A model generated the notes under the pieces. That model saw only the letters and a list, made by a program, of their open reading frames with translations. It had not been told where the DNA came from and ran no database searches. Below, piece after piece: positions 1 through 27,900 of a stretch of 64,000 bases of DNA. Origin of the DNA: Branchiostoma belcheri (Eukaryota; Chordata; Leptocardii; Amphioxiformes; Branchiostomatidae); the NCBI RefSeq assembly GCF_001625305.1, contig NW_017804254.1, positions 1,933,338-1,997,337 on the forward strand, written 5' to 3'. The position numbers and the translations under genes are program-made. Every line of letters begins with the position of its first letter. The stretch's first letter is position 1.

Positions 1-1106
1 ACGACCTCAATGGCTACATAGGGTAATTTTCCTACCCTGATTCTGTGTTTTCTATGTGTTTGGTTTGGTTATTGCACCATACAAAATCCATAAATCATGC
101 ATAAAGGTTCCTTTTCTTCACCTTTACCCATGATTTTACATTGTGCTTAAAGATAGGTTTCCTTGCAGTGCTGAATACTCAGTACAGTACATGCTATGTA
201 AGTTACTAATCCAACCTACAACCACAAGTCATTAACCTTTTTCATACAGGTTATCCTTGACCTGCACAGATCAAAGTTTAGGTTTTTGCCTCGTAAACGT
301 TGAAACAACTCAAAGTTGCAATGAAACATGAAGTCCGCGACTTGGACCACAAAAGAGCAATGAAGTATGGTTGTTGTTACAGGTAATAATAGTAATAGAT
401 AAGGGTGCAGAAATTCGAGTAACTGTATCTTCTCACGTTTGCTTTGATTGTAGATGATTCTACAGTAGATAACACACCCAACCCATTGTGATGCACATTT
501 GCTATCTAGTCTTTCTAGTTTATTTTTAAAGTAGGCATACCCTCAGGCAGACTAGAGACCACATAGGGCAATGACGTGAAAGTGATAAATCGTCTCTTGA
601 CAACTTTGGTGTTGTTCTAAGGTGTTCAGCCTTGTGTGTTTAATGTAATTTGACCATAAGTAAAAGTCATTTTGCCCTGGGTAACACTTATAAATTCATG
701 AGAAAAACCTGATCTAGCTGGCTTGGTAGTTAGAGCTTCAACAGTTGAGTCATTACTGGCTAGGCTAAAAGCCTGCCTGTGGCCTCAAAGCCCCCCAGCT
801 TTTCCCCTGATGGGGTTATTTGGGGGTAGATGAAGAGGATGACGATATTGTTACTATACGAGGTCAGTGGAAAATCGAAAGAGAAGTTGAAAAATTACAT
901 TTATCTGTTGAATTTTCAGAGAGCTAGGTGGCCCATTCAAGTTTGACAAAAATTTATTTTCAATGGGTCCCTGTCTACAAATCATCAATATAACAAAGAA
1001 AATAAACTTGTGACAACATTGTGTCCATGATACCATATTTTAATAATCATGACATACTACTAAGATTTTTTTCTGGCTCATGGTTTGCTCATGGTTTTTC
1101 CTTCAG
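1..1106. other. Probable MYRF intron, no exon recognised
   Basis: No exon with convincing splice borders or recognisable protein was found here. The first MYRF exon in the window enters at 1107 in phase 2, so this stretch should be the intron before it. The MYRF N-terminus (proline-rich activation region) must lie upstream of the window. The sequence is AT-rich and otherwise featureless. Confidence 0.6.
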
Positions 1107-14625
<13,519 letters not shown>

Positions 14626-14993
14626 ACCCTCATCATTTCCTAATGACATTACCACATAAACACATGCATACATGTGCAAGGGTTATGTTAAATTACTGTT
14701 GGGGCAAAGTTGAACTTGTCGGTGTTCCCATGGTACAAAAGCCTTGTCTGCTGTAAGCAAGAAACGCACTGATAAAATCAGTTCCATTGCTGGGGTCTCA
14801 AAGTATCAAGGCTTCATTCAAACACACCCATACAGCCAATGGTGCCTTCCTATGACCACTCCTTCAGGCCATTGTGTTGACTGTTCCATTGTAAAAATAG
14901 GGGTGTCAATGGCGTGAGCACCACTGAGGATTGTATGTATATGATTATGAGCAAGTAGACTGATAAGGATTAACATCCTTTGTGTTTTATAAA

Positions 14994-15016
14994 AATAAAA
15001 CCTCTCTGTAAATAAA
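14994..15016 (+). terminator. MYRF poly(A) signals
   Basis: Two AATAAA hexamers at 14994-14999 and 15011-15016, about 370-390 nt after the MYRF stop, probably end the main transcript. A later AATAAA lies near 16221 and could give a longer 3' UTR. Confidence 0.6.
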
Positions 15017-15959
15017 GTATTACTGATTTTACTGCTCTGGAGAAAAGACAGCTACAGGATCTCACGTATATATATTTTGGAATGGTTGCTGATACTAGCA
15101 TTACAACATATCATTCTGACAATCAAAGTGTTGTGCCTTTTACTACCAATGTGCTCTTCAGAAGGCAAAATCAGCTTAATGTCACACAAACTTCAAAGTG
15201 TCCTTTCACTAAACCAAATAATTGTCCTAACATCCAAGGTACCTTTGATGTGTAATTTAAAGAAATAGCAAATATTGCAACCAGACTTGTTGAGTGGAGT
15301 CTGAAGCAAAGTTTTAGGTTAAGGTTTTAGCATCCCCACTGAAATATTTTAATATGTAGCAGCAATGGAAAAATACACATGCTAATTATGCTTGTAAACA
15401 TTTGCAGAACAAAAAACACACGATTGTATACATCAGTGTTAACGTAAAGTAGCTTCGTGTGCTTGAAATCATTGTAGTACTGTACTGTAAGACCGACATG
15501 CGTAAGTTACATCTATGTCATTAAGTAGATGTGAGGACAAACGTATGAATTCATGATATTATATATTATATAACACAGTCAATCAATATCTACGTGTCCT
15601 GGCATAGCCAAGCTTCATTCTTGTATGAGTGAGAATATGTTTTAAACTGCATTAACAACTTGTAATATAACAATGATCATAACATGTAAATCTAACATAA
15701 AATGTTTTTACTGTGCTGTAGCTGTTTGTGTAAAAACAATCAACAATCTCACAAGGAAGGCAAAGTCACCTATGTACATATTTTCATGCTTTTAACATTT
15801 TGTGAGATCATTTAGGTATACTTTATCATGTTCTTGGTGGTGGAGATTTTGTTACCAGATTTTTGCAGATTCTTGTTGATTTGTTACATTGTTTTCTTGT
15901 CTTTCCCCCTTATTTGTTAATGTAATGTTCCACATTTGGTGTGTCTGGTCAAGTCCTTT

Positions 15960-15979
15960 NNNNNNNNNNNNNNNNNNNN
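15960..15979. other. Assembly gap with duplicated flanks
   Basis: Twenty N. The text before the gap (from 15924, ATGTTCCACATTTGGTGTGT) is repeated almost exactly immediately after it (from 15980). The placeholder size is arbitrary. The duplicated edge suggests either an unresolved overlap or a true tandem repeat. Confidence 0.9.
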
Positions 15980-16588
15980 AATGTTCCACATTTGGTGTGT
16001 TAGGTCAAAGCCTTTCTGCAGAAACTCAACGTTTTGCAGCTCAGCTGTGTAGCAGAGACCATGCACTTTGACACTGTGATTTTATGGAAGGAGAAAATTC
16101 TTCTAGAGAGAGAGAGAAAGACTGTATGTATATGAACTGAAGTGGAAATGGGTATATTTTTAAACGGGGAAGACACAGAGGAACTAGAGTATGCAATGTA
16201 TTTTCTATTCTGCAAAAGAAATAAATAACTGTAAATGGAAATAACGTGTCTGTTGATTGTTTGATGTTTGTTGAAGCCAGAAAAATGGCCAAAAAAGTAT
16301 AGTCTCATTTCCTGTGGAAGTCTTGAGGTTTAAAGCAAGCAAGGTGTAAACTTAACTGGAACAAGAAGTGAAATTTTTATATCACAAATTGCAGTAACTT
16401 ACCATCGTATTGGAAAGTAGTCAAATAGGAAAGAAGTCAGAGGACCTAATTCCAACATTGAAAATTTGAAGTTTATTGCTCATAGCTGCCAACTGGAATG
16501 CCATGTGTGTACTGCAACATTTGTCAATGATCATTCATATTGCAAAAATATAACAAATTACAATCATATTCATTATTGCACTGGTAGG

Positions 16589-16594
16589 TTTATT
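16589..16594 (-). terminator. Candidate SLC6 poly(A) signal
   Basis: AATAAA on the minus strand, 548 nt beyond the SLC6 stop codon; another lies at 16472-16477. Assigned by position only. Confidence 0.4.
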
Positions 16595-17141
16595 TTACAC
16601 CTGAATGAACTGTGTAAATCTTGAAAATGGAGATGTTTGCATATGATGTCAAAATCTTCTATAACTATAACTTTTCATAATCATTGCAAGAAGTAACATT
16701 ACAGAAAATTGTGTTTCCAAAAATCTATACATTAATTACATTTTTATCTTACATGTTTGCACCCTTTGGGTGAGAACTATATGCAAGTATTGCACCGTAT
16801 CACAGATATTGCTAAAGCAATTATACATTGGTAGACTCTTTGGTACTTTGACAAAGTCCTTCCCTCAGTTAGACTTGTTACATTTTACACCGTTATTTGT
16901 TTAAACTCTCTTCAGGAATACTCTGGTGTGCAAGTTTAATTTTAATTTAGTGTTTTACACAAATTATTGCACAAATGCCATTCAACATGATCTAGATTAC
17001 TAGGTATCAAAATTCCCTGATACAAAAATGGCTGTCTCTGCCAGCATCTCATTACAATCACCATAATTTGTTACAAAGTTATAACAGCCAGCAAGAAATT
17101 ATACTGAAAGGTGTATCACACCAGTGTTGTCTGGCTGTGTC

Positions 17142-20100
17142 TCATACCCCATCCGTCTGGTGTGCTCCCACAGACACGTAGGCATGCGTGCTGTCAGTCA
17201 GAACCAGCGGGCTGTCAACATCGTTGCCCATGGTGATTTCTGTGACCTTGTCTGAACTTGCTGAGCCCTGAAGGGGAAAAGGACAGGTATGTTTACTGTC
17301 CTTGGACACCAAGGACAGGTATTTTCACAAGTGTGATGAAAGGTACTCAGCACAAAGTATTTAGTAAGAAGAACAGGTATATCTATTGTGGAAAGTGTTC
17401 AGCACCAAGGACAGACATTTGCACTTTTGCAATGTTGTGGAAAACCGTTCAGCATCGATCAAGAACAGGTATGTGCACTGTTGTGGAAAACTGTTCAGTA
17501 CCAAGGACAGGTAGGTGCACTGTTGTGGAAAGTTGTTCAGCACTAAGGACAAGTATGTAGACTGTTATGCAGAAGTGTTCAGCACCATGGACAGGTATGT
17601 GCACTGTGTGTACTGTTGTGGAAAACTCATCAGCTCTAAGGACAGGCATTTTTATTCGTAGCTAAGGAAAGTATTATATCAGAAATATCAGAAAGTATGT
17701 GCATATAAACATATGGTGTTAAATGTATTTAGCATCGAGGACAGTAGGCTCACTGATATTCAGGATGTTCATCACCAAGGACAGGCCACAATACAGAACT
17801 AGAAGTAGTCACCACATAGGTTTGTTTACCGAAATGTATGTTTACTGGACTGTAAGGTGTTCAGTACCAAGGACAGGCATGTTCATTAATGCGGTAGGTG
17901 TTCAGCACCAAGGAGAGGCATTATTATTTGGTATTATTTTTATTGATGTGGTAGGTGTTCAGTACCAAGGGCAGGCATGTTTATTGATGAGGTAGGTATT
18001 CAGCACCAAGGACAGGCATGTTTATTGATGTGGTAGGTGTTCAGCACTAATGACGGGCATGTTTTTTGATGTGGTAGGTGTTCAGTACCAAGGGCAGGCA
18101 TGTTTATTGATGTGGTAGGTGTTCAGTACCAAGGACAGGCATGTTTATTGATGTGGTAGGTGTTCAGCATTAAGCGCAGGAATGTTTATTGATGTGGTAG
18201 GCGTTTAGCACTAATGACGGGCATGTTTATTGATGTGGTAGGTGTTCAGTACCAAGGACAGGCATGATCATTAATGCGGTAGGTGTTCAGCACCAAGGAG
18301 AGGCATTATTATCATTAATGCGGTAGGTGTTCAGCACCAAGGAGAGGCATTATTTTTATTGATGTGGTAGGTGTTCAGCACCAAGGACAGGCATGTTAAT
18401 TGATGTGGTAGATGTTCAGCACCAAGGTCAGGCATGTTCATTGATGTGGTAGGTGTTCAGCACCAAGGACAGGCATGTTTATTGATGTGGTAGGTGTTCA
18501 GTACCAAGAAGAGGCATGTTCATTGATATGGTAGGTGTTCAGCACCAAGGACAGGCATGTTTATTGATGTGGTAGGTGTTCAGTACCAAGAAGAGGCATG
18601 TTTATTGATATGGTAGGTGTTCAGCACCAGGGACAGGCATGTTAGACTGCAGGCAAGGTACCCAGAATAAAGGGCATTTGCTAAGTGGTGGAGGTGTTCA
18701 GCTCGAAGGATAGGTATAATTGTATTACACACGTAAAGCATGAAGTATACGCGTGAAATAGATTCAGGATAAACGTGTCTACTGTTGTGAAAGGTGTTTA
18801 ACACCAAGGGCGTGTTTTCAGAAAACCGACTACCGTTCACCTGTATGTGTTGCCTGTACATGCCCCAGCGGTAGGAGATGTCCGGCCAGTACCGCACCAG
18901 GATCAGGTTACATCCTAACAATACGATCACTGCTCCGGCCCACTGGGGGGGGGGGGGGGCAAATGACAACATTACTACACTGTAAAAATATGACAAATGA
19001 CAACATCACTACACTGTAATAATATTGGACACTGAGCAAGACTACTTCTTGTGAGGGGTGAAAGAGGCTATATTTACATCAGGGCCTATCATCCTTCACT
19101 CAATCGCGACGGGAACGATATCGTCTATCAGATACCTTTGACCCAGTGTTGACCTGACGTCACACTTCAAAGAAGCCACGTGACAAGTCTCACTGGGTCA
19201 GTCTACTAAGGAAGACCTGAGTGACTGGTGGAAATCTCTAGGTGATTTTCTTTGTGTCGGATCAAAGGTTTTAGCTTTATACATGTACACTGTAACTACC
19301 AACACAGATGAATAAACCTCTTGGTTGTGTAAAAAGGGTGTTTTCATTCAGTGACTTACCATCCTGGTGAGGCTATTGACTGAGAATGCTGACTGACCTG
19401 TACCCAGCACATCATGAGTGACTCCCGCCACAGCTCGTACCACGGCCGGACCTCGCTCTCAACTTGCTCTATCGTCCACCAGATGAAAATGAACAGCGCC
19501 TGCGCAGGAATCAGCAACCTGTGGGGGTGAAATGGCGGGAAAACGAGGGGAGAAGGAGATACATTTGTATGATTATTTTTACCTTCGTAGAAGGAAAACA
19601 TACTGTCTTTACCCTGTTTCTTCTTCCATTTCAAACACACAAGGTCATTGGCCTGGACCAGATGGCTGTCACCATGGTAACTGATGCTGTATCAGACGCC
19701 CTGTGCTGTTGGCATACATTATGTCGCGACTTGCAGATCAGAGTTGGATCAGCATATACTACAGTATATAAAATACAGTATGTAAAATTACAGTAAGAAT
19801 AAACAGAACGAACAGTAGTTTGTTATGTACACAACGTGAAGGTAAACAATATACATTTGCTTTGTAAATGTTATAATTACCTTTCTAATTGTCAATACTT
19901 TAGGATATACTGTACATCACATAAAAAAATGTCCCAAGTTAAAACAGTATGATAATGGCGTCCACTGGTGAGGTGCATACACATTAAAGTGCAACAAGTG
20001 TAACTTTAAAAATGGGATATGATGACGTCAGATCTAACCTTATGACCCAGATCCACACGACAGGCAGGTGCCAATCAAACAGGTAGCCGTACTGTAAAGA

Positions 20101-23100
20101 TAATGTCATCAGAAATGATTGACATTTTTATTTGTTTCTTGTCCAACATCTATCACAAGACATGGCGACGGCACACTCAATTTTTTTTTCAACTTATTTC
20201 ATGTCGCCACCAACCCAGACAATCTCATGGACAATAGACATACTCATTTTTACCAGAGTTAAGTGAGGAAATTGGCAGGTTTCGAACTCGGGACCTCTTG
20301 GCCGAACGCTCTGTCGTTGCGCCACAAGACCCAACTAAATTATTGATTGATTGCCTTTTAGAGTGCAAGAAATAGGTAACGTTGAGTAGGACAGTGTCGA
20401 GGTAGGAAGTTTTGAGCTTACGTTTTTGTGCATTGTTCTTGCGTTTGTTTGTTTGTTTGTTTGTTTGTTTGTTTAAAAGCAATTCAAATCTTTATTTCTT
20501 TATTTTCAAACCTTCAAATCTTTATTTCTGAACTACATGTAGGTGACGTCAGGAACTCCACGGTACCTCGTTAATGACGACATCTCTGAATTTCCGCACC
20601 CCAAATCTTAAGGCAAGTATCGTCAGGCCAATCCCACAGAACAGTAGTGAGAAACCCCACACAAAATCCTGTAAAAAAAGACAAAACTGCTATTAGTAGA
20701 TAAATCCGGTCGAAAATAACTCATCTATAGGAAAACAATCGAAACCATTGGAATCGAAACAATAGAATGGCTAGATCTCTGTATCCGTAACACATCTCCA
20801 GCCCGTCAAGTGTAAAGCTTGTTGCATCCAGAACGGACGGTGCTTTATCCAGAACCACATGCTTCTGGATAGTCCACGCGATTCCAGAACCAAGCCTGGG
20901 GCAAATCTACGTTCTTGGACACGCAGAGACTATCCAGAACCGAGCCTGATCGTCGCCCTGTGCTAGCCCATTCATGCATAATCACTAGATAAGCGCTGTT
21001 CTGGATACGATAAGGTTTAATAGACCCCCACCTGGTTGACGAGGAAATTGATGTCCAGTGCTGACGGTAGACCAATCAGAAACATGAGAAGCGTCACGCC
21101 CAGAACAGTCAGCTTCCGTGGAACTGCATGATGTCATACAAACATAAGAAGGGGCCAGAGAATTTTTTATATGTTACAAAGTATCATATTCGACGTGGTC
21201 ACATTCGACGTAGGCAGTCGTGCGATTATGACGTCGTAGGATTTTCAAGCGCATATTGAGACAAAACCAACCGCCGACAAACAAGACAACATTTTCCTTA
21301 AAAACACATTTTGTACGACACATGCACAACTATCCCAAGAATACCATCAGATTGTACGACGTATGTGAACTCTTAAAAATGATGCATAAACCTTTCATGT
21401 TACACGATGATAAAGTTAATAACGAAAGGATAGAATGATACAGGAAGGACTGACCTCCGAAGTCCTCTATGTTCCTGACTACCGACTCTACAATAGTGAT
21501 ATGACTGCTCCATCCCGCCATGAGAACACACAGGAAGAAGATCGCACACAACACCCGTCCTCCTGTCATGGTACCGTATAGTATAGGCACCCTGGGGGAG
21601 AGATGCAAGTGTCAATAGAAACCCCACCTTCATTTTCATTTCTTCACATTTTCTTCCGTTCCTTTGGTATTGAGTTTGGCATTTCTACGACATTAGTATC
21701 GTTTTTCAATATTTTAGTGCAATTTACGGCATATCTTCATCAGTTTTTTTGTGCTTTGTATGGTTTACAGCATGCTTAAAATTTTGCCTTCGTCTGAAGG
21801 CTATGTACGTACAATTAGTCATCACTTTGCTATAGCGTGGGAGACTATGCAGCATAACTCTTGAAAGCATAGTTCGATGTTCTTAATTTTTGACAGACAC
21901 GTTACCGTTGGGAAGACCAAGGTCAAGTTAAAAAATGGGCCTCGTGGGGGGTCCCTACAGTAGTGGACCTTTTGCTTTAGCGTACCATATGAGTGTGAGT
22001 CCAGTGTTGGCAGGGCCGTTCTCTTTCAGCAGATCCACTATGGGCGCCAGGGGCATGCCGGGATTGGCAGACAGGTAGAAAGAGAAGACGACACCAAACA
22101 ACGTCAGAGCGCACATCAGACTGAGGCAGGGGAGAATGGTGTACACATGTCATTATGTTTACCGAAGGAAAACATATTGTTTTTGCTACGTTTCCTCTTC
22201 TTCTTCTCCAAACAGTGACCCCTGACCTGACTGAACCAGACTGTCTCTCACCATGGTAACTGGTGTTGGTGCACCATAATGTTGCAATTTCATAGTAGTA
22301 GGATTTAGACTCTTGTCACCATATGAATGTGTTTGAGTAAGAATTAACAGAGCAGACCATATTCGAAGGTAAACATTATGCATTTACTCTGCAAATTTTA
22401 CTTTTCTAGTTTCATTTTTTTCATTTACCCAGGGTGTAACTTATCGCCGATAGGGCGTTTTTCAATGTTCCCTGTGGGCATACATTGGCAAAAAATACTT
22501 AAATAACAAACAAGGGAACAAACTTACAAAATAACTTAAATTACAATACCAATAACGTATTGGTAAAAGTGCTTCAAAATCATACGACAAACTAACGAAT
22601 TACATGAAACAAGCGAAATGAATATAACAAATAAAATGCACAAAGAAGGTAATGGGAATTTGCATGTTTCAATGTCACAAAACAAAAGTAACGGTTACTA
22701 TGTGCTCAGAACTTCCTGTAACTGAATGTATCTATAGGATCTAATATCCACAGTTGAACAAGTGGAAAGAAAAGTGAACAATAGGCGCTTTTCTTATGAT
22801 AAAATGTTGGTACTGACCTGACGAGATCGTTGACGACAGGCACGATGGTACTGTACCGGACCACTCCGTGTGTTCGCGTCATGTAGGTGGCCAGCACCAG
22901 GAACAGTCCACTGCCAGAACCTGCGGAGGGGTGAAACAACCGCATTCAGATCAAATCTTTTTTTTTAGATCAGAGCCAAAATCAGTTACAAGTTTGCTGC
23001 AACATATTTTTCTTACACCTACCGGACTCGGAGTGTAAAAGATGTTTTTCTTACACCTACCGGACTCGGAGTGTAAAAGATGTGCAAATTTTTCTGCGTC

Positions 23101-24945
23101 ACCTGTTCAAGCTAGCAATAAATTTTTCTTTGTTTGTTTTCTCTACAGGATGTAGCTTTATCGAATTCGAAATCAGTCCACGATCTTGCGGTTTTCTGTA
23201 CAGATTATCAGTAAAGTAATAAGATAAAATTTGAGGAAACACAGAAGACCTCTGACCTGTGTCCCAGGCGTTCTGTACCAGAGCGTCCACCCACAGACCA
23301 GGCCTGCCCATCTCCTCTGGAACGGTAACATCAGGGATGCGGCGTCATAATATGACTTGCAAAACGAAACGTACTACTTCCCATGCAACATTATGTGATC
23401 ATGCAAACGAGATGTACAAAGCGCTACCAGAATTTTTCCCTTTCTCCCAATTTGTAATGAAAATCATGAATAAAATAGATAAAACAAATAAACCAAATAC
23501 ATGAAATAAAATAGAACTAAATGAAATAAGTGAAATAAAATAGATAAAATAAATAACATACACAAAAAAGAATAAATAAAAAAAATAGAATTAATAAAAT
23601 CAATAGAATTAATAAACAAATGAAAGAAATAAAATAGATAAAACAAATAAACATAGAATAAAGAAAGCACATTAGATGAATTAAACAAATTAATAACTAA
23701 AATAAATTACATAAATAAATTAAATTAATTGAATAAATTAAATAAATTAGATAAATTAAATAAAAGTCTACCCACCCCAGTCAGCAGAAAACGTGAAAGT
23801 GACGCCTGCCGTAGCGTGAGGAAGCGTCATGGACCAGATGAAGGTGGCGAACATCAGGACCAACAACAAGGGGATCATCACCTGGGCGGAACCAGCAGAG
23901 TCACGCACTGCGACTTTGTCTTGTACGAGTAGTGTGTCGAACACGCAGCGTTCCACATTTAAAACTCAATTGTTGTTAGATACCTTGAAAACATCGTGCT
24001 CAAAAAGAGTATCAGTACAGACCGCTGTTTGTTTGTTTGTTTGTTTGTTTGTACGGTTAGTGTGCCGAACAGTTAACATTCTAAATCTGGTCAAACTAAG
24101 TGTTATGGTTGTTTCCTACCTTGAAAAGCGGTTCGAACGTTTTGACCCCTTTCAAGATGGCGACCGCTGTCATGACGACGATGATGGCATGTGTAAGAAT
24201 AGGCAAAGCTGTTTCCTGGGGAGAGAATTTTCAAACAAAGTAGTATTTTTCAAGTCATGTTTAAGGAACAGCCAACATATTTTACCAGTCTCTACCAGAC
24301 TAACCGCAGTTTCAAAATTAACTTAACTTTCAAACACCCCAAGTATAAAATTCCAGGCAGTTACCACTATGCAATTATAATATTTTCTCATTAATTATGC
24401 AAATTAAGTCTTCATTTGCAAATCGATATCTGCCTGTATCATTCTTAATAACATATGTCACAAGCTTGAACTTCCTATTATGGAATACAGCTGATAAATA
24501 GAATTTCCTAATTTATTATGCAAATTACATCCATATTTGCATAATTGTAATATCATTATGCCAAGCATCACTCAAGCTACCTACATACCAAAAATCACGA
24601 TGATCCATCAATCGGTTCTTGAGTTATCCCCCTTTAAACATTTGTCCATTAAACCCCCCTGCAGTTCTAGAGCAAGCAACTAGGGGGCTCAAACTCATGT
24701 CACTTCATCCCCAGCACAAGAGCTATCTACCATCTAAATTTCGTCACCCTAGCATGTCTAGATCACGAGATATCAAAACCGGAAGTTCAGCTGCAGTACC
24801 ATAACAAGCCGCCAGGTGGCCCAAAATCTAATCATTTTGAGGTCTCATCAAGACCTACCCACCTACCAAGTATCAAGACAATCCATCAAGACTTTTTCAA
24901 GTTATCGTGTTGACAGACAGACAGACAGACAGACACACACACACA

Positions 24946-24983
<38 letters not shown>

Positions 24984-27900
24984 AACGCCCCTGAAAACAT
25001 AACCTTCTTGGCGAAGGTAATAAGTAGGGAGATAAATTGGGCAGTGGAGTTCAGTTCATTTCAGTTATGAAACCCTAAAAAGGTAGACCCACTGGCCAGT
25101 CGGACTCTATTTTAGCTAGCTGAATAGGCTCTGTTCTACCATGATTCTAACCCCCTTTAGCAAGGACTGGGGGAGGCTACTATTTTACTTTGAAATAAAT
25201 TCAAGGCACAGAATTAAGGTGTATTTTTGTATTTTCTAATCTAAAAGTTTTCTCGATAATTATTGATGTTATGTCTTTGTTTTCCCCTCTTTTCTTGTTT
25301 TAATGTTAATATAACACATACACATTATTACTTTCCTTCCAGGGCAGAAAGATAACGTGTACTACCTCAGTGTAGTGCTGGAAGATTTCCGAACTCTCGT
25401 CGGCTGTTGTGGGCAGCTCCCATCCGATGGTGATGACCAAGTAGTACAAGTACCAGCCGACGATTACAGCATAGAAACAGCTGAAATATAAACGTAAATG
25501 TATCTTAACATATATGTAGCTTTCAACAAACATTATTATATCTTCTATCTTTCCGTATCAGTTAATTAAACAGTTTTTTTTAACATTTTAAGTGATCATT
25601 TAGCTAGCCTTGTAGAGGTTAGACCCTGTCTCAGACATGAATAGCCAATTAGATGATTAGAGTAAGTCAATAGTGTTAGGGGGTCAAATTTGACTCAAAG
25701 TTAGCTCAAATTCGTTTCGATTTACATAGAAAGGTAGGGGGGAGGCCTAAATCTCGCCAGACTGCTCCCGAATTTCAGCCATCAAAGTTGACTCAAATTT
25801 AACTCAAATTCGTTTCGATCCATGTGCAAATGTAGGCGCAGTCTAAATTTGGCCAGACTACTCCCGGATTTCAGCCGTCCTTGGTCGGCTGGTGTTCGGT
25901 GGCATTGTCGGGGAAAGGTGAATTGAATATGATGTGCAACCAATGCAATGTCAGAGCGGTAAAGCTGTAAACATTCTGAATAATGTAATCTGTATGATAC
26001 ACATACTGCCCCATATTTGTATCATTATTCTATACTTTGGGCATTTAAAACAGCGCAGAAACAAGCCCCAAAAATCCAACCGGTAACCGTTTTCCGATAT
26101 ACATTGGGATAGTATTGTTTGAACTTAGTACGTAGATAGGTGACTAAAATTGCATTTTCAAAATATGGTTTTCAAGCCCTAAAACTGCATTTTGCACCTT
26201 TAAGACTTACCCTATGATGAAACTGGTGAGGACGATCCAGGCGCCGAGCCAGCCGTACATGGGCCCCAGCAGCCGGGCGAAGGACAGGACGGTGGCCTTC
26301 CGGGTGTACCTGCCGACCCCGTACTCTATCACCAGCACAGGCACGCACCACAGGATCAGGAACGGCACCCAGGCCAGCAGGAACTGCAGACAGCCTGCAG
26401 GGGACATGTTGCTATCAGAACATTTCAAACGCAGTTTGTGAGAATTTCGACTGGAAAAAGCAAGGGGTAGCCTTGTTACGAGTACAAACCTTTTTTGGCT
26501 AAATTTGTAGAGAGGGCGAAAGAGACTTGTTTTTTGTTTATTGAGATCTCCGTTGTATGGCAAATTCCTAAATGGCTAAAATAGGTTTGGTAACCAGGCT
26601 AAAGGTAAGTTTGTAAAAGTAGGTTAGGTATTGCCGCTATTATCAAACACGCTTTGAATACATGACATTACTCTTATTCACACCTCCCTTTAGTGTATCC
26701 AAACCATTCTATTTTTTTCCTTTCAATGGTGACAGCTGCAGAGACAACCACTAGCAATGTCACCCATATTGTTGAGATGAAAGTGAATAACGTTACACGT
26801 TGGACAATCTTCGTTTGTTTGTTTGTTTGTTTGAGCCTTTATTTCAACTCGATCTGTAACTGTGTTACATGCTCTAATCGGCCGCTATTTCGGCCGCTTT
26901 TCATAGAGGTCGAGCGTGGAGGAGTGTCAGGGGGTCATAACATAAATACTACTTATTCACAAATGAAAACAAAGTAATAATTTTTATACATAAGGTAACT
27001 CGTATAATGTAAATAAATAAAAAAAATGGCAATAACTAATAAATAACTCATAAGTCGTTGACATCATCGCCCGGCCTCTTATTTGTCAAGACAATGGATT
27101 GTTACAGTTTGTGCTGAGGAGACGTCTGTGGTGACTATTAAGTCTTTAAGTGGCTAAGAGTTATCCGTGAGTAGTTTGATCAGGTTGGTAAGCTACTGAG
27201 ACTCTTTTTACACAACCAAATGTTTTATTCAGCCGACATTTCTGTGACCGTCTTTTAGCTTCTTCATGGCAATGCTGACTGGTTCACATTGCATATTGCA
27301 GCACAGGTGTCGCTGCTTTAGATGCGTCAGCTGAATAAAAGACTTGGTTTTGTAAAAAAAAAGAGTCTCTTTACTGACTGGTAAAGAGTTAGTTGTATGA
27401 TTTTCCCACCTTTTTCTCCACTGTTGTTGGCGATGATCCGAGGAAATCTCCAGATGTTCCCAGTCCCGATGGCGCTGGCCAGACACGTGATCACGGCGCC
27501 CAATGAGGAGGCGAAGGTCGAGCCTCCTTCCTCCTCCGACTGAAAGTACAGAATGCACATGTTACAGGAATACCAGTGTTGAAAATTGTAGGGGGGTGGG
27601 CGAAAGAAACATACATATACGGCCACGTCGATTTGATTATATGGATGGCATTCGGGCGCGCATGAACTTTCGACCGTTTCCAAAAAACGTTTTCAATCAT
27701 ACTGTAAATGGTACAAAACTGTTGGAAAATGAGCCAATATATACCGTAAGTTACAAATAAAATATTGGAAAACGACACCAATGTCGTAGAATGCCAAAAT
27801 CAATCGAGAAAGACGAAAATGTAAAGAAATGAATTTGAAGAGTAGACTATTCGCCATACCACACTGTGTCAATTTTCATGACCATGTAGATTTCCCAATA

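Larger units (their letters stand above)
15017..17141. other. Convergent intergenic region
   Basis: This AT-rich stretch separates the 3' ends of MYRF (plus) and the SLC6 gene (minus). It probably contains both 3' UTRs: on the minus strand AATAAA occurs at 16589-16594 and 16472-16477, 0.55-0.67 kb beyond the SLC6 stop. No coding exon was recognised. Confidence 0.5.

Noticed and set aside
17278-18655. CRISPR-like array
   Set aside because: Units are contiguous without unique spacers, and the locus is an animal intron; it is a minisatellite.
18580-18996. 138-codon minus ORF
   Set aside because: Only 18841-18942 is coding (SLC6 exon); the rest is minisatellite and poly-G read-through.
23464-23688. 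Phe/Leu/Tyr-rich ORF resembling a membrane protein
   Set aside because: Translation of an AT-only low-complexity tract in an intron.
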